A DNA stretch of 64,000 bases from Dryococelus australis (taxonomy: Eukaryota; Arthropoda; Insecta; Phasmatodea; Phasmatidae), in the NCBI GenBank assembly GCA_029891345.1, contig CM057002.1, positions 19,916,295 through 19,980,294 of the forward strand, read 5' to 3'. The notes under the pieces were generated by a model. That model ran no database searches. It saw only the letters and a program-made list of their open reading frames with translations, and was not told where the DNA came from. Positions 1 through 11,399 of this stretch are shown one piece after another (the stretch's first letter is position 1; each line of letters starts with the position of its first letter). The position numbers and the translations under genes were made by a program.

Positions 1-156
1 TTGCCCATCGCTGGCCAGTGACGTCATCTTGCTGGATACTACGACACACGCCGCTGTTTCACTTTTTCATTGTTTTATATTGTGTTAACATTTCTTATCA
101 GGTTGTTGTGGTTTTATAATTTTGATTTTAAGGTTTTTAAATTTATCGCCGTTGTA

Positions 157-803
157 GGCTGTTCACGGTAAACTGAGCACTTTTGAAAACCCTGCTTAAA
201 ACCCTAAGATCTGCTTGTATGCACATTGTGTATTCTTCTGCCATATATACAATTAACATTGCCATGGACCTCGTCACTTTATCCATGCGTAATCAAGTAA
301 AACTGCGAAATTATCAGAAAATTCCACACTTCACAAATTTGCTCAGATGCTTATTTGCTCGTATGCATTAAAAAAAGAAATGAAAATAAATAAATTCAGT
401 ATTCACAAATGTTTACCTCGAACTTTTAATTCAACATTAAGACATGGAATTACATTCTCTCCATTGTTATGGGCCATTCACGGTAAAGTGAGCACTTTTT
501 AAAACCCTTTAATTTGGAATAATAGTCAATAAACATATTTTATTTTAGTCTTAGACGTTAACTTCCGAGTGCGGTGGAATATATACACTGTGTTTATTAC
601 ATGCAGGGCAATATTTATTTTTAAAATATATGGCTGAAAGTAAAACGCAAGTAGGGCTTCAAAGGTGCTCACTTTATCGTGAACAGCCTATACCAACTTT
701 TACAGGGCGCAGGTCGGTCAGTGTGACCATTAAAAGCTTTGCAGGGAGGAACAGTGACATTTTTAGAGTTTGATTTTAAAAGTGCTCAGTCAGCTTTCAA
801 CAG
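157..803 (+). mobile_element. MITE-A copy 1, interrupted by MITE-B
   Basis: Non-coding miniature inverted-repeat transposon. It begins at a TA dinucleotide with GGCTGTTCACGGTAAA, runs through the family's internal sequence, and ends near 803 with a worn inverted copy. The body is split at about 469 by a MITE-B insertion and resumes at about 691. TA flanks and the mariner-like size point to Tc1/mariner mobilisation in trans (inference). Orientation + is defined here as the copy that starts with the ...CGGTAAA end. Confidence 0.85.
470..690 (+). mobile_element. MITE-B copy 1, nested in MITE-A
   Basis: A shorter family (about 220-235 bp). It shares the terminal motif of MITE-A (TTCACGGTAAAGTGAGCAC ... 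GTGCTCACTTTATCGTGAAC) but has a different interior. Related copies lie at 6962-7192 and 63460-63692. It sits inside MITE-A copy 1 exactly where intact A copies read GTTACCAACTTT, so B inserted after A. Confidence 0.85.
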
Positions 804-970
804 CCTCATCATACACTAATGTTAAAGGGGAGATGGTATACAACAATCAATAAACTCAAGGAGATTTTGAATCAAGATACATATAAATAAAGCGAAGAAT
901 ACTTCGATATCAGTCACTGTTACACAAGCTATTATTTACTTATGCGGGGGAACCTATAGGACTAACTACA

Positions 971-1388
971 GGCTGTTCACGATAAAGTGCGCACTTTTAA
1001 AATCAACCTTAGAAAAATGTCACTGCCTCTGTCTACATATATTTTAACGGGCGCACTGAGTGGCATGTGGTCAGCAAAGTTGGTAACGATGGATGGAAAG
1101 TAGTTCCATATCTTAAAGTCGAATAAAAAGTGTTAGTATGCACTTGTGATAACTTAAATTATTTATTTAGCTTTCTAATTTATTTTAATGCATCGAAATG
1201 TAAAAATGAGCAGATTTGTAAAATATTTCAATCTATAATAATTTCAGAGTTTTAGTTGACCGACGCATCAATAAAGTGATGAGGCCCATAGCAATGTAAA
1301 GTTCAAATAAAGCGGAAGAATACACGACGTGCACAGAGTAGATCTTAAGCAGGGTATTCAGAAGTGCTCATTTTAACGTGAACAGTCT
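971..1388 (-). mobile_element. MITE-A copy 2
   Basis: Full-length copy in reverse orientation. It starts with GGCTGTTCACGATAAA and ends with the inverted terminus followed by TATA. The interior matches the other A copies in reverse, including the ACCGACGCAT and AAGTGTAAAA-like blocks. No ORF. Confidence 0.85.
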
Positions 1389-2990
1389 ATAACATTGAGT
1401 AAGTGTAGTCTCGCCTTAGCTAGAAGCCGCAGGCTGATCTGAACGTGCGGTTATGGTGTCATGCGATGCTTTGTTCGAGGTGTTATGTTCGCAAACTGAA
1501 GATGAGATAGACCGATGCTTTGTCTCCTGCGCATTTACCCAGAATTGATCTACCCCAAAGCAGCACGGCCATCAAAGTCGCTTGGTCAACAGTGATAAAC
1601 GTGTTGTTTCGTATCTTAATTTTCTAAAGTCAAGCCCTTTTGTATGTGTAAAATTGAGTTTAATTTAATGGCATTGGAGCTTTGTTAAAGGAAGTATACA
1701 GACATATCAACGCAATTGTTTTCGTTAGCAGTGTTCTAACCTCAAATACCACACACGTCGTTTAAGATGGTCGTGTTGGCAGAAAAACAGTCCAATGGGG
1801 GTTTATGTAGAAACACTTGTTCTTTTCTCCTACTGTTGTGATTGGACGACAGTCGTTTGGACACGCCCCGTTCAACTGCCAGACTGGTTCTGCTTAGCCA
1901 GCGATGTCTCTCTCACACTGTCAAATTTTCGCCTTCAACTATATTTGACAATCAAATTTGAAGACACAATACGGCCGTGAAATTTTTCCTTCCAACAAAT
2001 TTCTATCATATAATCTTGAATGTATTTGAAAACGTGTCACAAAACCGTCATAATTTTTTTACTGGAGAATCTAATTGGTATTTATTATTAAAAAAATTAT
2101 TTCCTTAGTGAGCTATTCCTTTTGTTTTTCCATGTAGTCCATTACAGAAGAACTGTAACGTACGATGTAATTTAATTTCACTTATTTACTAAATTCAAGT
2201 TTTAATTGTCTGATGTTTCCTGCACAGTGAAATTTAATTTCTGTGAATTCGTAATATTTATTAGCAACATTCACTTAAAATAGCATTCATACCCAGATCG
2301 CTCCTACATAAATTAATTATATTCACTATCTACTTAGTTTCCAGCGATTTGTTCGTTATTTTAAAGTTTCTTGACGTCCACATTAAGTCGTGCGCGATTC
2401 TGATTGACTGAGATCATCAAACATCAAATAAATTTTAGAACCGGTCCAATTTTCAAATGTTGGACGGAAACAGAAGGCATCCAATTTTTTCAGACAAAAA
2501 TGGAGTCGTTTATGACGTTTCGATGACGTCATAGCTGTTCAACTTTATTTGACCAAACTTATTGGACGCAGTTTTACGGGAAAAATTTGAGAGTCTGACA
2601 GGGGCTTAACCCATATTCACTCTATGGCTATGTTGGCTATACTGTCTTTGAACCTCGCAAAACGTTCCCAGGTTCCCAGTTATAGAAAAACGGTTAGCCA
2701 TCACACCGCCCCATGACATTAGCGCCTCTTGTGGCAACTAACGAAAACAATTAGCAGATGGTAACCGTAATTTGATACTGCCGATCATGAGGTCCCGTGT
2801 TCGAATCTTGGTCAATCGGTTGACGTCTATTTCCTTTTTATATGGAACGTAGGTAAGGTTAGAGAGTAATCACCTCCCTGTCTGTAGAGTATGGCCATTT
2901 TTTTTTTAACAAAGCTCATCAGGAAAGTAAAGATTTTTTTAATAAAAACAAAAAAGAGTATGTCGCCCAAATTAATGTAACAAAATTATT
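1389..2990. other. No gene seen; dispersed repeat pieces
   Basis: AT-rich with many stops in all frames. It holds a dispersed repeat at 1811-1879 (see its own entry). Around 1900-2610 there are loosely inverted CTGTCA...CAAATTTT blocks that could be the ends of a decayed MITE. A B-box-like stretch at about 2793-2812 (GTGTTCGAATC) hints at a SINE relic. None is strong enough to call alone. Confidence 0.4.
1811..1879 (+). repeat. Dispersed repeat shared with 10887-10954
   Basis: About 68 bp, starting AACACTTGTTCTTTTCTCC, recurs almost unchanged in the same orientation at 10887-10954. The first 40 bases are identical. Sequence outside the block differs, so this is a fragment of an interspersed element of unknown type. 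Confidence 0.7.
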
Positions 2991-5000
2991 CATGGGTGTA
3001 AGGTTGCGGTGGCTCGCGCCGGAAATGCACTCTGAACGCAGCACATGCCGCGCGCGCTGTAAGTGCACACTTACGCCGTGCACCTCGCACGAAGTAAGTG
3101 TGCACGGAGTAAGTGTGCACACCTTATACCTGGTTGGATGGTCGTGACTAGGGGAATGGCTCTCCTCGCTTGGCCATCCCCCGGTGAACACCTGTTGTGG
3201 GCTAAATTACCGGCCTGTAGTGGGCGTGTGGGCAGATTGGCTTTGCAGGTGAAAATCCCTCTGATCACGATGGCTGGGATCTGGATATCTCCCCCAAAGC
3301 CATGGCAAGACGTAGCGGAAGCGACATGACTCACCTTTCTCTTTATGGGAGAAAGGGAGGAGATATTTTATTTAGACGTAATAGAACTAGTATAAAAGCT
3401 TAAGCGTTTTGGTCCAAAGATTAAATAACTAAATAAGATTTTTAGTAATTAGACAAGCGCCCAGGCGAATCGCCGCCTTCCCGGATCCGGGACCCTCCAA
3501 ATTTCCAAGCCCACAATAGTAATCCTTCAAAATTGTTTACCTATATATTACTGCAGTAATGTTTACTTGGGAGTGGTTACTAGAATTATTTTCCTTAATG
3601 AAATGTTATCGCTAATGAAAGTAATACCTACCAATCTAATAATTGTTATTAGTATAATTTTCGAAATTAAATTAATAAATGTTCCTCTTTAGCCCTTACT
3701 AACAATAAATCACATGCCATTATAAACAATAACATAATCTTGTATATTGATGTCGTCCGACTCACAAAGGGATCAATATTACAGATACACCCAAGAACAA
3801 ACAAGGACAAGGTGAATAAGAAATAGTGTAAAAGAGACAAGTTGAAGTTAATGCTATTTAGAAATGAATGTCAATTCATTTGAAGATTGGTGGCCCCGAT
3901 CTACAAAGAATAAGGGCTTGAGGAAAGTCCGCGGAAGGATAATAAGGAAAAGGGACTTGCCCAAACTCTAGCACGATTCCACCCAGGGAAGGAGGATAAC
4001 TTCCAGCCCGCTGGTTACCCGCCGACTATGACTTCCCGTTGTTCGGAGCCCTGTCCACTCTTCTCTCCCCGCTCCTTCTGTCGGGTCGCCTCTTAATTCT
4101 GATCGGTTGAGACGTGGTAGGTAGGTGGAGTTTATTTTAAGATTACTGATAGCCTTTCGTCCCTATGACCAGTCAGCTGGACCCACATCTTGGGCCTACC
4201 TCAGCGGATTGTCTAGCTTGCTTAGACTTTCAAAATATCGACTCTGTTTTGAAAAATGATTTATAAAACGTTGAACTGCCCTATTTGCGTAGCTGAGCGT
4301 GGCTTTCATGTCGTGCAAGATTCCGTAACGAAGAGAGCCGAGTGTAACGATGAGTCCCTCGCCTACGGTGAGGACCTGCGACCCGATCGCACAGTCCCAA
4401 ACCCGAGGCCTGAAAGGGTGAGCAGATCTCGGAGTCGTGGAGCTCCTCTGAAAGGACTGTCTGGCAAGGGCTGAGCCATTCTGGGTGAGAACTCTGTGTG
4501 CATAGCATAATCGTGGGGAACCGCCATGGTATTGGCGAGAAGCCCCGCTCTTAAGCGGAGCCGTTCGCGTGTCGGACTCTGGATGGCATTGGTTGAAACT
4601 CCTGTTCGGTGGGAGGACTGGAGATGTGTGTGCCTGGAGTACTTGATGCTGGGGCAGGTACCCCGGCTGAAGATGCCGATGGTGGCGCGTGCAGCTTCAG
4701 TACGCCCCGAGGGAAAGTAATGGCCACCATGAGTACCTCTTGGTGGGAAGAGCGGGGGAGTCATCCGTTCTGGTGGATAGTTGCGAAGGTTTGATGCTCA
4801 CCTGAGAAGGGACTATCGTGTGTTTCTCCTAGAGTTCGTGAGGCACGTTCGTAAATGTTGGATAGGCCTGGGCCCCGTCGAGGTGACACGTGCAGGTTCA
4901 ACCCTGCATGTACAGCTGTTGACAGGTGAGGTGATATCCACGCCTGCCCATCGCGATTGGAAATGTCGTATCTTTTTATATCAGAGTACATTCTACTGCA
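2990..5000. other. GC-richer unassigned repeat-like region
   Basis: The region is GC-richer than its surroundings. It looks like untranslated parts of retroelements rather than host exons: short overlapping ORFs on both strands, none with a recognisable domain. Around 3440-3510 a CGCCC...CCGCC...CTCCAAATTT pattern resembles the 3' UTR of the LINE at 18700-19596. At about 3890 the string TGGTGGCCCCGA looks like a retroelement primer-binding neighbourhood, but no paired LTRs are visible. I found no Tyr-rich exon that could precede the neuropeptide exon at 5261. Confidence 0.35.
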
Positions 5001-5250
5001 GCTGATTATTAACGTCTGGTGACATAAGTCAATAAAACTATAGGACAGTAATTATTGCCTGGCTCGTACGACATAGCTATTATAGGTGGTATGGAATGTC
5101 TGAGAAATAATTATAAGGGCTGGCCATCTGTTCGTACCGTTGTGTATAAGATCTGGAGTGGTAGCCTTATGTAATACTCCAAGGGCTCAGATATGGGAAT
5201 AAGTGTGAATTAGCACTGCTGCAGAATCAGTGTGGAAGTGAGTGATGTTT

Positions 5251-5260
5251 GTGTTGCCAG
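5251..5260 (+). other. 3' splice site before the neuropeptide exon
   Basis: The sequence GTGTTGCCAG, after a T/G-rich tract, is a good acceptor. Splicing here leaves one base (G) to complete a split codon, so the intron is phase 2. That gives an Arg codon (CGG or AGG) immediately before Phe-Gly-Lys-Arg. Confidence 0.65.
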
Positions 5261-5411
5261 GTTCGGCAAGCGGCTGTCTCTGCCTGCGTACAGACCGGCC
5301 GGCGCGAAGCACCTGCTGCCCCTGGTGGCAGCGCCGGAAACCAGCCTGCGGTTCCAGGCGGCCCAGAGGAACCCCGACATCTACGACATGCTGTCCCAGT
5401 ACGACGACTAG
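5261..5411 (+). CDS. Last exon of an amidated RFamide neuropeptide precursor, probably neuropeptide F
   Basis: Secreted neuropeptide precursor, 3'-terminal coding exon. From base 5262 it reads FGKR then a 45-residue tail ending SQYDD and TAG at 5409-5411. FGKR is a classic end-of-peptide signal: Gly gives the C-terminal amide and Lys-Arg is the convertase site. The preceding Arg codon is split by a phase-2 intron, giving R|FGKR. In the NPY/neuropeptide F family a conserved phase-2 intron interrupts this same Arg codon, which is why NPF is favoured over short NPF, myosuppressin or other RF peptides. The exon is markedly GC-rich against AT-rich flanks and has no in-frame stop. The exon carrying the signal peptide and the mature peptide is not in the window on this strand; it must lie upstream, beyond a long intron. 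An RFamide-type precursor is fairly sure; the NPF assignment is moderate. Confidence 0.6.
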
Positions 5412-6010
5412 GGCGCCAGTACTGCCAACTTCCACTCTCCGGCAACCACATCCGCGCACTGGGCTTGCCACGTCGACCACTCTTCCAGCTTCAGTCTTCT
5501 TGCCTGACCGCGTCAGCTCCAACTGTTTGGTTGCAGAACACTTACCTACTCCAGTGCTTCCCCCCTTTTTTAAATCATAGTCACTCTTCAAAGAAAACCA
5601 ATCCATTTTTCAAAACTTGGCAATAGAAACTCTTATTAAAACAATAGTCATTCTTCAAATCAAACACATACTTTTCAGAACTCTGTGACAGAATTTCTTC
5701 TGGTTAACAGTTTTTCTCAATCAAGAAAGTTGCTAACGCATGTGTCAAATGTTGTTCGTTTTGTGTATTACTTTTATGCATCACTGATAAAGCTCATTAA
5801 ATGTCATGTGTTATCAGTATTATTATGTATAGTTCCTAAGGTCTTCCTTTTTCTCTAGTATGACAACTGTTGCAAGTATTGATCACGGCCAAGTTAAAAA
5901 TGAAATTCATATTGTCAAATTGTCTGAAACTGTACTTGACTAAAAACTAGAAATAAAAAGTATTTTGTGAAACATGGGAGTGTTGTTTACAATAAAATGG
6001 AAAATGTGTT
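5412..6010 (+). other. Probable 3' UTR with polyadenylation signals
   Basis: AT-rich, stop-filled sequence directly after the neuropeptide stop codon. AATAAA occurs at 5952-5957 and 5991-5996, followed by T/GT-rich sequence, giving plausible transcript ends. Confidence 0.5.
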
Positions 6011-6579
6011 CAATGTTCGTCAATCATTTACGTTAAATGTTTTATTATGATTAAGCAGACAAAAATTATAGGAACTGAAAATAGGTTCTGGGAGGAAAAC
6101 AAAGCTGTGAATTTCTTTAACTCATAATAACGTGGCACATCAATTCAAGAACTTGCCCTATTCTAGTGAGTAGGCCTTCTTTGCATTTGCAAGTGTAATT
6201 TTCCGCCATTTGTCGTTTTTCAGGCAATTTGTTAAACGAACGCTAAAATTTCTTAAGATTGATTAAATTCATAAATTTTAATTGCCACTTACTGCTATTT
6301 AACCAAGTTGCACCAAAAAGATCTAGGCGTTTTACGGTAGTATTAAAATCACAGTTAATTGAACGCTATGGAAAGTCCCGCTAAAGTAATATTTTCTTCC
6401 AAATTCCTTGTACAATTTGTTTTTCTGCTAGTGTTCCACCAAATTTAAATTGAATATTGTTAGGAACCTCGTTAGTAATATTAATGTGTTAATCAAAAAC
6501 ACTATTAAATCTTAAGAAATGCAAATATTTAATTAATACGTACTTTCTTTAAGGATGCGCGCAAAACAAAGTGGAAGCA

Positions 6580-6665
6580 CTCTCATTGGTCAGCGACACA
6601 AACATTACTCTATAAAAGCGGATCATAATTCGCTGCTGAAATAACCGCAGTTATGCTGGTCAGTG
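6580..6665 (+). promoter_or_regulatory. Candidate core promoter, CCAAT plus TATA
   Basis: An inverted CCAAT box (ATTGG, about 6585) is followed by CTATAAAAG at 6610-6618. An initiator-like CAGT lies about 35-50 bases downstream. No ORF or donor site follows within a few hundred bases, so it may belong to a lost or solo retroelement LTR or to a non-coding transcript. Confidence 0.3.
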
Positions 6666-6961
6666 CCTACAGACTTTAAAAAACGTTTTTTGCTTCCGAT
6701 TTTTCCTCATTTCCTCCCAGTTTGGTTTCCAGTACACATGTTCTATGCGCATCTACAGTATGCTTCATATACATCTTAATGCTGTCGGCAGTTTCGGATC
6801 AGATTGAATGAACACGTTTGCATGATTACCTATAGAATTTTTTCCTTGTGCTCTTCAAAAGGCCTGTTATATCAGCATATACACATTAGAAGCAACCATC
6901 CACAATTCGAGAGGGAATTAATCACATCAGATTTTACTGAAGTCAACGCAATTCACTTATA

Positions 6962-7192
6962 GGCTGCTCATGGTAAAGTGAGCACTTTTGAGGCCCTAGT
7001 TACTTATTTCTTCCAGCCATTTCTTATCCTTTAACCAACTTTTTAAATAAATATTGCCATGTAAGTAATAAACAAAGTGTGTATATTCTACCTCGCTCGG
7101 AAATTAACGCCCAAGGTCAAAATAAAATGTATTTATGGTTATTATTCCAAATGAGAGGACTTTCAAAAGTGCTCATTTTACCGTGAACAGCC
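6962..7192 (-). mobile_element. MITE-B copy 2
   Basis: Complete 231-bp copy between TA dinucleotides (6960-6961 and 7193-7194). It starts GGCTGCTCATGGTAAAG and ends CTTTCAAAAG...CGTGAACAGCC. The interior is the reverse of the copies at 470-690 and 63460-63692 (CAATAAACA, GTGGAATAT-like blocks). Confidence 0.85.
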
Positions 7193-7724
7193 TATAAATC
7201 GTGTAATTGTCATTACTGGAGAACTGCAAAATTCGCGTTATTAATTGGGACACGCTAAACTTCAAACGCATGTACCTTTGCAGTAAATTTGTCATTGGAC
7301 CATACTGGGAAACTCTGCGCCTGTAAATGAGTACTTCACAATTGTATAGTCCAATCACGTGTATTCCAGTCAAAAAGGGACTGACTTCACATCCTTGCAG
7401 CAGCCAATGGAGAAACGACGCCGGCTCGAGTGTACACAGAACTGTGAAGTTTAGCCTGGTGGCAAATAAAGCGAATTTTGCAGGTCCCTATAGTCGTTAT
7501 TTCAAAAATTGTATTCGCAAAACGCTTACTCATTATTCCCAGCGGTCCATATAATTTCTAAAAAGCTAGTATATTAGTGAGATAGTATACCACGACCCGG
7601 CTACAAGGCAATTGCGCAAGTGGTTTATAGATTTTACAACAAACTTTATAAATGTCCTCATGCAGAAAATATATAATTATCAACTCCTAGCATAGAGTTG
7701 TGAATATGTTCACACTTGTATATA

Positions 7725-8139
7725 CGCTGTTCACGTATAATTGAACAATTTTGAAAACAACCAATGAAATATATAGCTGTCTCTACCTGCATATATTTTA
7801 ATATAAACGACGACTGGCGTGATCCGAGGAAGGTTGGTAGCAATTGAGAGAAAGTAGTCCAATTTCTTAACATTTAATCAACGGTGTTAGAGAAACGTTT
7901 GTGAAGGCTGTAAATATCTCTTTTACTTTCTGTTTCAAATGCGCATTAAATGGAATAATTAGTTATTTTGTAAAATATTTACTTTTATAATAATTCCGCA
8001 AATTCAGTTGACCGACGCATGAATATTGATCATGCTCATAGCAAAGTATATCTGTACTCATGGTGGGAGAATACATCATGTGCATGCAAACAGATCTTTA
8101 TCAGAGCTTTCAAAAGTGTTCACTTAAATGTGAACAGAC
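7725..8139 (-). mobile_element. MITE-A copy 3, at the edge of the 83-bp array
   Basis: Diverged copy. It starts CGCTGTTCACG, contains the ACCGACGCATGAATA block at about 8010, and ends GTTCACTTAAATGTGAACAG at about 8118-8137. The tandem array begins immediately after it. Its 3' end resembles the repeat unit (see findings). Confidence 0.75.
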
Positions 8140-9140
8140 TATATATCCCCAGGCTGTGGCAATACAGTGCATCGTGCTTACCTAGTTTGTTGTCAACATG
8201 GGCACGCTCAATCTAAATGTACTATATATCTCCAGGGTGTAGCAGTACAGTGCATCGTGCTTACCTGGTTTGTTGTCAACATGGGCACGTTCAATCTAAA
8301 TGTACTATATATATCTCCAGGGTGTAGCAGTACAGTGCATCGTGCTTACCTGGTGTGTTGTCAACATGGGCACGTTCAATCTAAATGTACTATATATCCC
8401 CAGGGTGTAGCAGTACAGTGCATCGTGCTTACCTGGTGTGTTGTCAACATGGGCACGTTCAATCTAAATGTACCATATATCCCCAGGGTGTAGCAGTACA
8501 GTGCATCGTGCTTACCTGGTTTGTTGTCAACATGGGCACGTTCAATCTAAATGTACTATATATCCCCAGGGTGTAGCAGTACAGTGAATCGTGCTTACCT
8601 GGTTTGTTGTCAACATGGGCACGTTCAATCTAAATGTACTATATATCCCCAGGGTGTAGCAGTACAGTGAATCGTGCTTACCTGGTTTGTTGTCAACATG
8701 GGCACGTTCAATCTAAATGTACTATATATCCCCAGGGTGTAGCAGTACAGTGCATCGTGCTTACCTGGTGTGTTGTCAACATGGGCACGTTCAATCTAAA
8801 TGTACTATATATCTCCAAGGTGTAGCAGTACAGTGCATCGTGCTTACCTGGTTTGTTGTCAACATGGGCACGTTCAATCTAAATGTACTATATATCCCCA
8901 GGGTGTAGCAGTACAGTGCATCGTGCTTACCTGGTTTGTTGTCAACATGGGCACGTTCAATCTAAATGTACTATATATCTCCAGGGTGTAGCAGTACAGT
9001 GCATCGTGCTTACCTGGTTTGTTGTCAACATGGACACGTTCAATCTAAATGTACTATACATCCCCAGGGTGTAGCAGTACAGTGCATCGTGCTTACCTGG
9101 TTTGTTGCCAACATGGGCACGTTCAATCTAAATGTACTAT
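8140..9140. repeat. 83-bp minisatellite, about 12 units
   Basis: Twelve near-identical 83-bp units run head to tail, each containing CCCAGGGTGTAGCAGTACAG and CAACATGGGCACGTTCAA. Units differ at a few sites (CCCC/CTCC, GCATCG/GAATCG, TTTG/TGTG). The first unit is the most diverged. The unit length is not a multiple of three, so the open frames in it are chance and change from unit to unit. No sign that it is translated. Confidence 0.95.
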
Positions 9141-9478
9141 TTCTGTCAAATTTGTGCATCATTCGACGTCATGAAAAAGCTAGCATTGCTATGTTGTATA
9201 AGTAGAGACCATTAGCATTTCGTTTTATAATTCAGCACTAAGGTAGACGCCGTAAAAGTAGGCCTTGTATACTAGTTCTACCTGTGACGTTGGGCCTCCG
9301 TTCGCCCGCTACGCCACAACTAATAGCTAATATTTATCTCTGTAGCAGTTTCACGCTGTATGGCAGCAGGGTAGAACACGAGAGTGAGTTCTGGCCGTAG
9401 CGGCAGCCAGTGAACAAGTGACCTTTTCCTCAAACGTGAAGACTACCGTTTCAGAGTATCCTGGTCTCTTCTTATATA

Positions 9479-9825
9479 TGCTATTCACGGTAAAATGAGC
9501 ACTTTTGAAATCTTTGCTCAAGATCTACTTGATTGTACCTTGTGTATTCATCCGCCTTCTGTAAACTCAACATAGACATAACATAGACTGTGCAATTATT
9601 TGTACAAATCTGCTCATTATTACCGAAAAAATAACTAAAATTATCACAAATGGTTACCTAACACTTTTTATTCGAAGCTTGTATATGGAACTATTTTCCA
9701 TCCCGTGTTACCAACTTTACTGGACGCATTTTACTGAGTTCGCCCGTTGAAATATATGCAGGCAGGGACAGTGAGTTTTTTCTAAGGTTCATTTCAAAAG
9801 TGCTCACTTTATCGTGAACAGCCTT
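9479..9825 (+). mobile_element. MITE-A copy 4, internally shortened
   Basis: Starts TGCTATTCACGGTAAAATG after TATATA and ends GTGCTCACTTTATCGTGAAC near 9823. At about 347 bp it is some 75 bp shorter than full A copies, mainly through an internal loss. No ORF. Confidence 0.8.
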
Positions 9826-9951
9826 TACAGCGTATTCATGGGTTCTCAGGCGACTTTGCCAAATAGTTATTAGAAACATGTGTATTTTCAGTGGTTCGGT
9901 ATGTTCCTTGAATAAATCAATAATATTTAAATTGCACAATTTTTTTTTTTT

Positions 9952-10625
9952 TTTAATTGGGTTTAGCTGTGTTGGGGACGCGGCCGTTTGTTTTGCGTGA
10001 ATACGTCCACGTTGATGCGCTCCGAAGCCTTGGTGTTTATTTTACGTTCCTGGCACCGCTCACTCGATCATATGGGGTTTTATGGGTATCACTGGATTGC
10101 TTTTGAGATACTCTTTCCAACCGTATACGATTTCTGTATTTCGACTTGACTTTTTGACGAGTATAGGTCGACATTGTGTTAAGTTTTCTTAATTTTTTAC
10201 ATTAAACTCATACAATTTAACCATAACCATGCCACACAAATGCTTTTATAATCGCAATCGATTGATCTTGACGAGAGTTGTTGATTGAAACTTAAAAACG
10301 AGCGTCGTAGCTTATCCTACGCGAAATATATGAGACGCGGCGAAACGAACTCAAAATTGCGGTTCCTCCTCCCCCCCCCCCCCGCCCTTCTCCTTCCACT
10401 CCACGGTCCGGTCGCTCAAGATGCTTCGCAGTCCTCACTCAACGTAATATATTCTTTGATCCTTTGGTACTCGATTGGTGTAATTGGATTTTGAATATAG
10501 ACGATAGATTCGGAGCTGCAATGCCAAACTGTATCCCCCCGATTTTGTTATCATCGGATTTTCTGGATTGCCTGCCACTATAGTTACAAATTTAAAGACG
10601 TATTCACGTCAAAAATATGCAACTC
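9952..10625 (+). repeat. Dispersed repeat E, inverted copy at 33156-33800
   Basis: About 670 bp matching 33156-33800 in the opposite orientation along its whole length. The match covers the GTTGGGGACGCGGCCGT end, the GATACCCATT/AATGGGTATC block, the TCAATCGATTG block and the AAACTGTATCCCCC block. It contains a C-run (10371-10382). Neither copy keeps a convincing ORF. The transposon class is unknown. Confidence 0.75.
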
Positions 10626-10886
10626 ATTGTGTGTGTTACTAATCTTTTATGAAAATAATCCCCTGTCTGTAACTTGCAAATCGGTAAAACCCCTCCACTT
10701 GGACGCGTCTTTGTCTTACACAGTCATGACAGCCATGGTGACAATGATCACGAAAGCCTGCTATCATCTTCACTGTATATATCACTACGGACAGGGATTA
10801 GTTGGAGAGAAGCTAATTAACCGGAATAGCTTATAGTTAGAGCCATGAGTATCTCGCGAATTCATTTGGAGGGAAGCTAGACTCCA

Positions 10887-10954
10887 AACACTTGTTCTTT
10901 TCTCCTACTGTTGTGATTGGACGACAATTGTTTGGACAAGCCCCGTTCAACTGC
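10887..10954 (+). repeat. Dispersed repeat shared with 1811-1879
   Basis: Second copy of the block described at 1811-1879; the sequences agree except for a few substitutions toward the end. The surrounding 10630-11200 has no credible gene. Confidence 0.7.
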
Positions 10955-11200
10955 GAGCCAGTAATAAGCAGGAAGTGAGAATGAGTGCTAAACAGTCCTG
11001 TACAGAGGCCTCGCTTGATCATAGCAACCAATAAGCAAGCAATAATGTCTCGAGTGTATTGAAGGCTGCCCAGCCTAGCTCACTGCCAACTTAATCCGAG
11101 AAGTACTCGGAGCTCCGCTTATAGTAGATAGAACCTAAATGTTTTGATTTACACAATGTTGATACAGCTCGGTGTAACCTACGCTACTCCATAGCCTTAC

Positions 11201-11390
11201 CCACGGTGGCCGAGCGATTAGCCTGCTTGCCTCCCACTAATGCGATCCGGGTTCAATCCCCGGCCGGGTCACTCCGAAGTATCGAATGTGAGAATCGTGC
11301 TGGACGATGCCGTTGGTCGGCAGGTTTTCTCGGGAATCTCCCGTTTCCCTCGCCCTCCTCAGCAGTTGTCATGACGATCACTGCAAAGTA
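11201..11390 (+). mobile_element. SINE-1 copy, tRNA-derived
   Basis: The head is tRNA-like. An A box lies in GGTGGCCGAGCGATTAGC (11205-11222) and a B box in GGGTTCAATCCCC (11249-11261), spaced as in a class II (Ser/Leu-like) tRNA. It continues into a body shared by the copies at 18477, 29341, 31430 and 45428 (GAATCGTG..GGACGATGCCGTTGG). The tail is shorter than in the longest copies. RNA polymerase III would transcribe the head; mobility depends on a LINE. Confidence 0.85.
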
Positions 11391-11399
11391 ATAACAAGA

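Noticed and set aside
4256-4794. Candidate upstream exon of the neuropeptide gene
   Set aside because: No segment encodes a Tyr-rich peptide followed by a donor in the phase needed for R|FGKR; the ORFs there are Arg/Pro-rich and overlap on both strands.
5187-5626. ORFs of 74-139 codons overlapping the neuropeptide exon in other frames and strand
   Set aside because: Shadows of the GC-rich exon; only the frame starting at 5262 has a good acceptor, the FGKR signal and a sensible stop.
8140-9140. CRISPR-like array
   Set aside because: The units are directly adjacent with no unique spacers; this is a minisatellite in eukaryotic DNA.
8167-9205. Overlapping ORFs of 63-108 codons with near-identical peptides
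   Set aside because: They are the same 83-bp unit read in successive frames. 83 is not divisible by 3, and each ORF ends after about two units.
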